From: an uncultured Burkholderiales bacterium
GTDB taxonomy: Bacteria > Pseudomonadota > Gammaproteobacteria > Burkholderiales > Burkholderiaceae
Reading direction: 5' to 3'
Length of the DNA stretch: 5,631 bases
Assembly (NCBI GenBank): GCA_903845315.1
Contig: CAIMWY010000108.1
Location: forward strand, 1-5,631
Below, in pieces: positions 1 through 5,244 of the stretch (positions are counted from its first letter, which is position 1; every line of letters starts with the position of its first letter). The notes under the pieces are model-generated. The model ran no database searches. It saw nothing but the letters and a program-made list of their open reading frames with translations, and was not told where the DNA came from. The translations under genes and the position numbers were made by a program.

Positions 1-19
1 CGAGTATCAGCAAAGCCAT
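1..19 (-). CDS. dxs: Probable start of dxs (1-deoxy-D-xylulose-5-phosphate synthase), truncated by window edge
   Basis: An ATG at 19-17 on the minus strand opens a frame reading MALLIL before the window ends. It is preceded by a good ribosome binding site, AAAGGGG at 32-26, with 6 nt of spacing, and lies 22 bp after the ispA stop. Only six codons are visible, so the product cannot be identified from its own sequence. The call rests on the well-known xseB-ispA-dxs gene order in proteobacteria and on the short hydrophobic N-terminus, which suits Dxs. If right, the enzyme condenses pyruvate and glyceraldehyde 3-phosphate in the first step of the MEP pathway, which feeds IspA. The rare ATA codon at position 5 is a slight oddity. 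Confidence 0.45.
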
Positions 20-41
20 GCTTGGCCCCTTTCATTCATGC

Positions 42-962
42 TCAATGTTGACGGTGCAAGACCCAATCTGTCAAGGCGCGCAAAGCTTGGGTGTTGGGCA
101 AAGCGCTTTTGATCAAGGCCGCTTGGGCTTGTTCGGCCAAGGCTTTGGCTTCTTGTCGAGCGCCACTCAAACCCAGCAGAGACACATAGGTAGGTTTGTT
201 GTCTGCCGCATCTTTGCCAGAGGTTTTACCCAGCACCGCCGAATCTGCGGTGACATCCAAAATATCGTCAACTACCTGGAAAGCAAGTCCTAGGGCTTGA
301 CCATAGCGCTGCAAACCATCACGCGCTTGTACATTGGGGCTACCGCAGGCCGCGCCCATCATGACACTGGCCTCTAGCAAGGCCCCTGTTTTCAAGCGAT
401 GCATTTGACTCAATTGCGCTTCATCTAAGCGCAGGCCCACACTGGCCAAGTCAATCGCTTGACCACCGGCCATGCCCGCATGTCCAGCTGAAGTGGCGAG
501 CAATCGACACAAGCGGGCTTGCACATGGTCGTCAATGGCGGACGCATCGGGCGTGAGCAACTCAAACGCCAAAGCCTGCAAAGCGTCGCCTGCCAGCAGG
601 GCTTGGGCTTCACCGAACTGCACATGCACCGTAGGTTTGCCGCGACGAAGCACATCGTTGTCCATGCATGGCATGTCGTCGTGCACCAAGGAGTAGGCGT
701 GGATCAACTCCACCGCACACGCGGCACGCAAGGCGGCTTCGTCCAAGGCGGTGTCTGGGGAGGTGACTGCCACAGACTCGCGCGCAGCCAGCACCAGCAA
801 GGGACGCAAGCGTTTCCCCCCATCGAGCACGGCATAGCGCATGGCATCGCCTAAACCTGCAGGGGCTTTCGGATTGATCCAAAGCGACAACGCCTGCTCT
901 ACCTGAGCGAGCCATTGCTCGCTCCACGTGTCTAAATCGAAAACTGAAGGCTGCTGGCTCAT
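42..962 (-). CDS. ispA: Farnesyl diphosphate synthase (short-chain polyprenyl synthase)
   Basis: This is a cytosolic enzyme that condenses dimethylallyl or geranyl diphosphate with isopentenyl diphosphate to make the C15 precursor of quinone side chains and undecaprenyl carriers. The 306-aa protein is close to the usual length of about 300. In order it shows GGKRLRP (48-54, substrate diphosphate binding), the first Asp-rich motif DDMPCMD (95-101) in its bacterial DDxxxxD form, GQ at 167-168, KT at 191-192, the second Asp-rich motif DDILD (232-236), and GKTSGKD...KPTY (245-259). Tyr90, five residues before the first motif, fits a farnesyl-length product, although a geranylgeranyl product cannot be excluded. 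I chose the ATG at 962. It sits 5 bp after the xseB stop and begins MSQQPSVF. An in-frame TTG at 983 would overlap xseB and add only seven residues. No strong ribosome binding site precedes the start, so translation is probably coupled to xseB. Confidence 0.95.
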   Translation of the reverse strand: MSQQPSVFDLDTWSEQWLAQVEQALSLWINPKAPAGLGDAMRYAVLDGGKRLRPLLVLAARESVAVTSPDTALDEAALRAACAVELIHAYSLVHDDMPCMDNDVLRRGKPTVHVQFGEAQALLAGDALQALAFELLTPDASAIDDHVQARLCRLLATSAGHAGMAGGQAIDLASVGLRLDEAQLSQMHRLKTGALLEASVMMGAACGSPNVQARDGLQRYGQALGLAFQVVDDILDVTADSAVLGKTSGKDAADNKPTYVSLLGLSGARQEAKALAEQAQAALIKSALPNTQALRALTDWVLHRQH

Positions 963-967
963 AAAAG

Positions 968-1213
968 TCAGGCAGACGTCCAAGGTTTCAAGGCACCGTT
1001 GTCCAGCACCTTGATTTGTTGCTCGACGCTATCGAGTTGCGCACGACAGTAATTCAAAAGTTCCGCACCACGCTGGTAACCAGTCAACAATTGGGCCAAG
1101 GGCAGTTGTCCTGACTCCATCTGCTGCACCAAGGCTTCCAACTCTTGCAATGCCGTTTCGTAACTAACAGGCGCCGCGAGCGCGTCAGTGGGGGCAGGTT
1201 TAACCTTGGGCAT
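968..1213 (-). CDS. xseB: Exodeoxyribonuclease VII small subunit
   Basis: This is the small subunit of exonuclease VII, which with several copies around XseA degrades single-stranded DNA into oligonucleotides and takes part in mismatch and recombination repair in the cytoplasm. The 81-aa length matches the family (about 80). The conserved core runs from [17 protein letters not shown] (17-33) through [16 protein letters not shown] (34-49) to the second helix with [16 protein letters not shown] (52-67), the two-helix hairpin pattern with its typical Cys56. An Ala/Pro-rich N-terminal stretch of about 15 residues is variable in the family. The ATG at 1213-1211 is the only sensible start. Its ribosome binding site is weak, with a GGA about 12 nt upstream. 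It is the first gene of the minus-strand operon, with ispA starting 5 bp after its stop. The xseA gene is not in this window, which is usual for this locus. Confidence 0.93.
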   Translation of the reverse strand: MPKVKPAPTDALAAPVSYETALQELEALVQQMESGQLPLAQLLTGYQRGAELLNYCRAQLDSVEQQIKVLDNGALKPWTSA

Positions 1214-1255
1214 GCTGAGGACGATCCATGTATGAGTCAGAACAAATAGACTCGT

Positions 1256-1261
1256 ATTTTA
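1256..1261 (-). promoter_or_regulatory. Candidate -10 box for the xseB-ispA operon
   Basis: On the minus strand this reads TAAAAT, five of six matches to the sigma-70 -10 consensus, 43 bp upstream of the xseB ATG. No good -35 hexamer lies 16-18 bp further upstream, so the call rests on the -10 box and the divergent arrangement alone. Just downstream, GAGTC (1253-1249) and GACTC (1238-1234) form a 5-bp inverted repeat with a 10-nt spacer. It would lie at the start of the transcript or could be an operator, but is too short to be sure. Confidence 0.35.
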
Positions 1262-1294
1262 GGCCGCTTCAAGTTAGCGCATGTCTCCCAAAGG

Positions 1295-1300
1295 TACAAT
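1295..1300 (+). promoter_or_regulatory. Candidate -10 box for the Rieske-transporter-sulfurtransferase genes
   Basis: TACAAT on the plus strand matches the sigma-70 -10 consensus at five of six positions and lies 79 bp before the Rieske ATG, which implies a leader of about 70 nt. The -35 region is poor: AGTTAG sits at the ideal 17-bp spacing and TTAGCG at 15 bp. It could be a weak or activator-dependent promoter. A 4-bp inverted repeat, CGCT (1265-1268) and AGCG (1276-1279), lies in the -35 zone. Confidence 0.4.
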
Positions 1301-1311
1301 GGGGGTCGTCT

Positions 1312-1338
1312 AATCAAACCTTCGGTTGATTTATTTTT
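1312..1338 (+). terminator. Terminator-like hairpin in the leader of the Rieske gene (possible attenuator)
   Basis: The arms AATCAAACC (1312-1320) and GGTTGATT (1324-1331) pair over eight base pairs with A1316 bulged and a TTC loop, and are followed by a T-rich tail, TATTTTT (1332-1338). The layout fits an intrinsic terminator acting on plus-strand transcripts, but the stem is AT-rich and so of modest strength. No plus-strand gene lies upstream in the window. It sits between the candidate promoter at 1295-1300 and the Rieske start at 1380, so it would act on that gene's own leader. Nothing in the opposite direction has the right tail. Confidence 0.4.
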
Positions 1339-1346
1339 CATACCCC

Positions 1347-1360
1347 CTCCCTGTGGGGAG
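1347..1360 (+). promoter_or_regulatory. Small C/G hairpin in the Rieske 5' leader
   Basis: CTCCC (1347-1351) and GGGAG (1356-1360) form a 5-bp stem with a TGTG loop, followed by TCTTT. It lies 20 nt before the Rieske start codon. The run of five C before and the extra G in the loop allow alternative registers. The GGGGAG arm could instead pair with CTCC at 1376-1379, directly before the ATG. No known riboswitch class is recognised here. A role in translation control is only a suggestion. Confidence 0.25.
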
Positions 1361-1379
1361 TCTTTAGGTCAGGTCCTCC

Positions 1380-2510
1380 ATGTCTGATTTAAGTCTTCAA
1401 CTGCAGCAGGCGTCTAGCCAACTACCAGTTACCAGTTATTTCGATGAAGCGCTGTTTCAGCGTGAACTGGAGACCATCTTTCAATCTGGCCCACGTTATG
1501 TAGGTCACCAATTGGCTGTGCCCGAAGAGGGCGACTACTACGCCCTTCCCCACGAAGGAGAAGGCCGCGCCTTGGTGCGTTCCACCCAAGGGGTTGAACT
1601 GATCTCCAACGTCTGCCGGCATCGTCAAGCGGTCATGCTCAAAGGTCGTGGGTCGTTGAATTCAACCGGCCAATCTGTGGCCAGTGGGAACATTGTGTGC
1701 CCTTTGCACCGTTGGACCTATGCACCCACAGGGCAATTGCTGGGCGCACCGCATTTTTCACAAGACCCCTGTCTCAACCTCAATAACTACAAGTTGCGGG
1801 AGTGGAACGGCCTGCTGTTTGAAGACAACGGCCTCGACATCGTGGCCGACTTGGCCAATATGGGTCCGCGTGCAGCCTTGAGCTTTGAGGGCTTTGCCCT
1901 TGACCGCGTCGAATTGCACGAATGCAATTACAACTGGAAGACCTTCATCGAGGTGTACTTGGAGGACTACCACGTAGGCCCCTTCCACCCCGGATTGGGC
2001 CAGTTTGTCACCTGTGATGACCTGAGTTGGGAATTCAAAGATAACTACTCGGTGCAGACCGTCGGTGTTTCCAGTAGGTTTGACAAACCGGGATCACCCA
2101 CCTATCAAAAGTGGCATGACGTGCTGCTGAAATACCGCAATGGTCAGTTGCCCGAGCAAGGTGCCATTTGGCTGACCTACTATCCCCACATCATGGTCGA
2201 GTGGTATCCCCATGTGTTGACGGTCTCGACGCTGCACCCCATTAGCCCCGACAAAACGCTCAATATGGTGGAGTTTTATTACCCCGAAGAAATCGTCGCC
2301 TTTGAGCGCGAGTTTGTGCAAGCACAACAAGCCGCCTACATGGAAACCTGCATTGAGGACGACGAAATTGCAGAGCGTATGGATGCGGGACGCAAAGCTT
2401 TGATGCAGCGTGGCGACAATGAGGTCGGCCCTTATCAAAGCCCAATGGAAGACGGCATGCAGCACTTCCACGAGTGGTATCGCGGCAAACTTAATTTCAG
2501 CGCCCGTTGA
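1380..2510 (+). CDS. Rieske [2Fe-2S] / non-haem iron oxygenase alpha subunit, substrate unknown
   Basis: This is a two-domain ring-hydroxylating-type oxygenase of 376 aa, expected to be cytosolic and to take electrons from a reductase not encoded nearby. The N-terminal Rieske domain has the cluster ligands C79-x-H81 and C107-x2-H110 (in CPLHRWTY). The catalytic domain has NWKTFIEVYLEDYH at 185-198, giving H198 and H203 as iron ligands, and Asp327 in the IEDDEIAERM segment as the likely third. The usual bridging position, three residues before H198, is Glu195, as in some quaternary-amine oxygenases such as CntA, rather than the Asp of naphthalene dioxygenase. H81 and C107 are separated by 25 residues, about eight more than usual. 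The ATG at 1380 has a short AGG at 1371-1373 and TCCTCC directly before it. It diverges from xseB and is first of three plus-strand genes. It may be a monooxygenase, dioxygenase or demethylase. The family is certain, the substrate is not. Confidence 0.88.
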   Translation: MSDLSLQLQQASSQLPVTSYFDEALFQRELETIFQSGPRYVGHQLAVPEEGDYYALPHEGEGRALVRSTQGVELISNVCRHRQAVMLKGRGSLNSTGQSVASGNIVCPLHRWTYAPTGQLLGAPHFSQDPCLNLNNYKLREWNGLLFEDNGLDIVADLANMGPRAALSFEGFALDRVELHECNYNWKTFIEVYLEDYHVGPFHPGLGQFVTCDDLSWEFKDNYSVQTVGVSSRFDKPGSPTYQKWHDVLLKYRNGQLPEQGAIWLTYYPHIMVEWYPHVLTVSTLHPISPDKTLNMVEFYYPEEIVAFEREFVQAQQAAYMETCIEDDEIAERMDAGRKALMQRGDNEVGPYQSPMEDGMQHFHEWYRGKLNFSAR

Positions 2511-2515
2511 ATCAC

Positions 2516-3412
2516 ATGCAAGCGCTGTGGATGCTGCTGGGCGCGGCTTTTTTCGCCACCATGGGCGTGTGCGTGAAATTCGCCTCCGCGTACTTCACCC
2601 CCGCCGAGTTGGTGTTCTATCGCGGTTTGGTTGGCATCGTTTTTCTGGGTGCCATTGCCAAACAACAAGGTGTTTCGCTGCGCACGCGCTACCCAGGCAT
2701 GCATGTGTGGCGTTCCGCAGTGGGCGTACTCTCACTGGGATCTTGGTTTTATGCCATCGCCCACTTGCCCTTGGCCACCGCCATGACACTGAACTACATG
2801 AGTGGCGTTTGGGTGGCGGCGTTTTTGGTCGGCGGTAACTTGCTGAACTGGAACCCTCAAGAAGGTGAAAGCGCATGGTCGCAAGGCCCCTTGGCCATCA
2901 CAGTGCTGAGCGGGTTCGCCGGCGTGGTGATGATGCTGCGCCCGACCATCGAACAAAACCAAATCTTCGCCGGCTTGATTGGCTTGATGTCTGGTTTTAT
3001 CGCTGCTTTTGCATTCATGCAAGTCATGGCGCTGAGTCGCGTAGGCGAACCAGAAACACGCACCGTGTTTTACTTTGCCATTGGCACGGCAGTGGCAGGT
3101 GGTGGCGTGATGCTGTTTGACGGCGCCACGCCATGGGATTGGTACCACGCTGTTTGGTTACTGCCCGTTGGCGTGTTTGCCTCCCTCGGTCAGTTGTGCC
3201 TGACCCGCGCTTACAGCCAAGGGGCCACCTTGGTCGTGGCAAATTTACAATACTCCGGCATCGTGTTTGCTGCGCTCTACAGCCTGCTGCTGTTTGGTGA
3301 CGACATTCCGCTCATCGGTTGGGCCGGCATGGCCGTGATCGTCATCAGTGGCATGGCAGCCACCTTGCTGCGCGCCCGCGCTGCCCCCAACGCACCCGCA
3401 GAAGAGCATTGA
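2516..3412 (+). CDS. EamA/DMT-superfamily transporter (ten transmembrane helices)
   Basis: This is an inner-membrane permease of 298 aa in the drug/metabolite transporter superfamily. About ten hydrophobic segments can be drawn, near 2-24, 31-50, 65-83, 86-108, 124-141, 151-171, 182-201, 211-228, 239-260 and 266-285, in two EamA repeats (about 4-141 and 152-285). Typical features are PAELVFYRG in the first repeat, LPLATAMTLNYMSGVW at 84-99 and LTRAYSQGATLVVANLQYSG at 229-248. The N-terminus ATMGVCVKF is usual for proteobacterial members. I chose the ATG at 2516, 5 bp after the Rieske stop. An in-frame TTG at 2507 overlaps that TGA but would add only three residues. No clear ribosome binding site is present, so translation is probably coupled to the Rieske gene. 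The substrate cannot be predicted: members export amino acids and metabolites or import compounds such as S-adenosylmethionine. Confidence 0.9.
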   Translation: MQALWMLLGAAFFATMGVCVKFASAYFTPAELVFYRGLVGIVFLGAIAKQQGVSLRTRYPGMHVWRSAVGVLSLGSWFYAIAHLPLATAMTLNYMSGVWVAAFLVGGNLLNWNPQEGESAWSQGPLAITVLSGFAGVVMMLRPTIEQNQIFAGLIGLMSGFIAAFAFMQVMALSRVGEPETRTVFYFAIGTAVAGGGVMLFDGATPWDWYHAVWLLPVGVFASLGQLCLTRAYSQGATLVVANLQYSGIVFAALYSLLLFGDDIPLIGWAGMAVIVISGMAATLLRARAAPNAPAEEH

Positions 3413-3438
3413 GCATTCACTTTGTTTTTGAAGCCTAC

Positions 3439-3444
3439 AAGGGA
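3439..3444 (+). promoter_or_regulatory. Ribosome binding site of the sulfurtransferase gene
   Basis: AAGGGA lies 5 nt before the ATG at 3450 and is the clearest Shine-Dalgarno sequence of the plus-strand trio, so this gene can be translated independently of the genes before it. It fixes the start, which also fits the family's N-terminus. Confidence 0.7.
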
Positions 3445-3449
3445 TCCCC

Positions 3450-4307
3450 ATGTACACCACCCTGATCAGCGTTTCGCAATTGCAAACACTACAAAGCCAA
3501 GCCACTTCGGTGATGGTGATTGACTGCAGCTGTGATTTGATGCAACCCGCCGTTGGTCCACAACAGTTTCAAGACCAGCATATTGCTGGTGCTCTGTATG
3601 CCGATCTGAATGACAATCTCAGTGCCAAAGACGCTACTTCCGCAGTCAATGCGGGTCGCCATCCGTTGCCCCAGCGCGAGGTGTTTGTGCAATGGCTACA
3701 AAGCATTGGTTTGACCAACGACATGCAGGTGGTGGTGTACGACCGCAATGGCCTGAACTACTGTGGCCGTTTGTGGTGGATGCTCAAATGGTGTGGACAT
3801 GATGCCGTGGCCGTACTCGATGGTGGTTGGCAAGCATGGGTGGCTGCTGGTGGCGCCACAGCGCCTGGCACTGCGCCATTGCGTACGCCCTCCAACTTTG
3901 CCCTGCACGCCCCTTTGGTGACCTTCGTGGACACCGCCACAGTGGCAACCCGACTGGATTCGCCGCAACAGACATTGATCGATGCACGTGGGGCACCGCG
4001 TTACCGTGGCGAAGTCGAGCCCATCGACCCCGTGGCCGGACACATACCGGGCGCGCTGAATCGACCTTTCAACAGCAACCTCAACGAACACGGCTTCTTC
4101 AAAAGCCCTGAGGTGCTGCGTGCCGAGTTTGCAACGCTACTGGATGGGCGTGCGCCTCAAAGTGTGGTGCACCACTGTGGCAGTGGTGTGAGTGCAGTAC
4201 CCAATGTGCTGGCGATGGAAGTGGCTGGTTTGGGCAAAAGTGGTTTGTACGCGGGTAGCTGGAGCGAATGGTGCACCACCCCTGGCTTGCCCGTGGCCAA
4301 AGGCTAA
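3450..4307 (+). CDS. sseA: 3-mercaptopyruvate sulfurtransferase (tandem rhodanese)
   Basis: This 285-aa enzyme, about the usual length for SseA, transfers sulfane sulfur from 3-mercaptopyruvate to thiols or cyanide in the cytoplasm. It consists of two rhodanese domains. The inactive N-terminal one (about 6-135) shows QHIAGALYADL (43-53), VVVYDRNG (94-101), RLWWML (107-112) and VLDGGWQAW (122-130). The catalytic one (about 155-283) shows DARGAPRYRGEVEPIDPVAG (178-197), HIPGALNRPF (198-207) and the active loop C243-GSGVSA. The CGSGV(S/T)A loop marks mercaptopyruvate rather than thiosulfate sulfurtransferases, which typically have CRKGVT. Arg180 and Arg184 are candidates for substrate carboxylate contacts. 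There is no signal peptide. It follows the transporter by 37 bp in the same direction and may share its transcript, though its own good ribosome binding site would allow separate expression. No terminator is evident after it. Confidence 0.92.
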   Translation: MYTTLISVSQLQTLQSQATSVMVIDCSCDLMQPAVGPQQFQDQHIAGALYADLNDNLSAKDATSAVNAGRHPLPQREVFVQWLQSIGLTNDMQVVVYDRNGLNYCGRLWWMLKWCGHDAVAVLDGGWQAWVAAGGATAPGTAPLRTPSNFALHAPLVTFVDTATVATRLDSPQQTLIDARGAPRYRGEVEPIDPVAGHIPGALNRPFNSNLNEHGFFKSPEVLRAEFATLLDGRAPQSVVHHCGSGVSAVPNVLAMEVAGLGKSGLYAGSWSEWCTTPGLPVAKG

Positions 4308-4365
4308 GGCGCTGGGTGGCAGCTTGGGGTGATGAGCGACAAGCTTGAGGGCAAGGCCTCTGAGA

Positions 4366-5223
4366 TTAGTGCTGCGCCAACTCGCCCAGCAAAACCACCA
4401 AGCCCATGCCTAAAAACAACCAGCCCACTTGGGCTGCCGTTTGAGCAGGGCTGAGGCGCTTTTGCAGTTGCGGAATCAAGTCGGCCAAGGCCACGTAGAC
4501 AAAGCTGCTGGCGGCCACCACCAAAAAGTAAGGCAGGTACTCGTGCATGACGCCCACCAACACATAGCCCACCAAGCCGCCAATGGTCGTCACACCTCCG
4601 GCCAGCGACAGCTTGAACAAGGCTGCTCGCGGAGAAGATAAGGTTTGCCGCAGCACCACCAAATCGCCCACATGGTGGGGTACTTCATGCGCCATCACGG
4701 CAAGGGCCGAAGCCAAGCCTAAACGCCAATCGGCCACAAAAGCAGCGGCAATCAAGATGCCATCGCCAAATGCATGCACGCTGTCACCCAACAGCACCGC
4801 CCACCCACCACTTGCGTGATGATGCCCATGGTCTGGCGTTGCTTGAGTATGTGCATGTGCATGTGCATGTGCATGACCATGATGTGCGTCATGGTGGTCA
4901 TGGCTGTGCACCGCATCGTGTGACTCAGCTTGGTGGTGCTCATGACCGTGGTGCCACAGCTCGGCTTTGTCGAGCAAGAAGAAAAACACCAAGCCCACCA
5001 ACAACACCGCAAACAAGGCCTGCGCTGACACGCCAGCCGCCGCCGACTGCTCGAACGCCTCGGGCAACAAGCGCATGAAAGCCGTGGCCAGCAAAGCGCC
5101 CGCCGCCATGCTCAACAAATGCTGGGTGAAGCGAGAGAGCAAGGCATAGGCCAACAAAGCGGCCAGCCACACACTGCCCATGCCAGCGACCAAGGTACCG
5201 ACCAAAATAGAAAGCAAGGTCAT
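4366..5223 (-). CDS. ZIP-family divalent metal transporter with His-rich loop
   Basis: This is an inner-membrane metal transporter of 285 aa, probably importing zinc or another divalent cation. Three hydrophobic segments (about 3-29, 37-53, 68-85) precede a variable loop at 91-136 with 21 histidines in 46 residues, then five more (about 141-163, 168-190, 203-226, 229-250, 264-282). The fourth carries HAFGDG (150-155) and the fifth HEVPHHVGD (179-187), close to the HNxxDG and HExPHExGD signatures of the LIV-1/ZIP7-like branch, but with Asn151 replaced by Ala and the Glu at 184 replaced by His. The ATG at 5223 begins directly with the first helix and lies 21 bp after the polA stop, suggesting co-transcription, but no clear ribosome binding site precedes it. 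No metal-regulator operator is visible. Family is secure, metal and direction of transport are inferred. Confidence 0.9.
   Translation of the reverse strand: MTLLSILVGTLVAGMGSVWLAALLAYALLSRFTQHLLSMAAGALLATAFMRLLPEAFEQSAAAGVSAQALFAVLLVGLVFFFLLDKAELWHHGHEHHQAESHDAVHSHDHHDAHHGHAHAHAHAHTQATPDHGHHHASGGWAVLLGDSVHAFGDGILIAAAFVADWRLGLASALAVMAHEVPHHVGDLVVLRQTLSSPRAALFKLSLAGGVTTIGGLVGYVLVGVMHEYLPYFLVVAASSFVYVALADLIPQLQKRLSPAQTAAQVGWLFLGMGLVVLLGELAQH
4849..4875. repeat. ATGTGC hexanucleotide tandem repeat, 4.5 copies, inside the ZIP gene
   Basis: Four perfect ATGTGC units (4849-4872) and a final ATG form a short microsatellite. On the coding minus strand it gives alternating CAT and GCA codons, that is His-Ala from residue 117 to His125 in the metal-binding loop. 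The unit is six bases, so gain or loss of copies would keep the reading frame and change only the number of His-Ala pairs. Confidence 0.9.
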
Positions 5224-5244
5224 GGCTGAATCATAGGGCGTGGC

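Noticed and set aside
963..983. TTG start giving ispA seven more residues
   Set aside because: It would overlap the xseB end, uses a rare start codon without a ribosome binding site, and the ATG at 962 gives a family-typical N-terminus.
1299..1313. Tiny leader ORF (ATG GGG GTC GTC TAA) ahead of the attenuator-like hairpin
   Set aside because: Its ATG overlaps the candidate -10 box, so it would probably not be in the transcript, and it has no ribosome binding site.
1422..1628. Minus-strand and other-frame open frames inside the Rieske, transporter and sulfurtransferase genes
   Set aside because: They lie fully inside genes with clear motifs, show no recognisable domain, and are expected by chance at this GC content.
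2507..2515. TTG start of the transporter overlapping the Rieske TGA
   Set aside because: The ATG three codons later gives the usual DMT N-terminus. The overlap arises simply from the bases TTGA, though it cannot be fully excluded.
3441..3448. Palindrome GGGATCCC before sseA as an operator
   Set aside because: It is a short perfect palindrome that overlaps the ribosome binding site and is easily explained by chance.
4321..4345. Inverted repeat AGCTTG/CAAGCT between sseA and the ZIP gene as a terminator
   Set aside because: The stem is only 6 bp with a 13-nt loop and no T-run on either strand. No convincing terminator is seen in this convergent gap.
4770..5078. Plus-strand open frame opposite the ZIP gene with a Val-His repeat stretch
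   Set aside because: It is the antisense reading of the hexanucleotide repeat and His-rich loop. It has no family resemblance and overlaps a well-supported gene.
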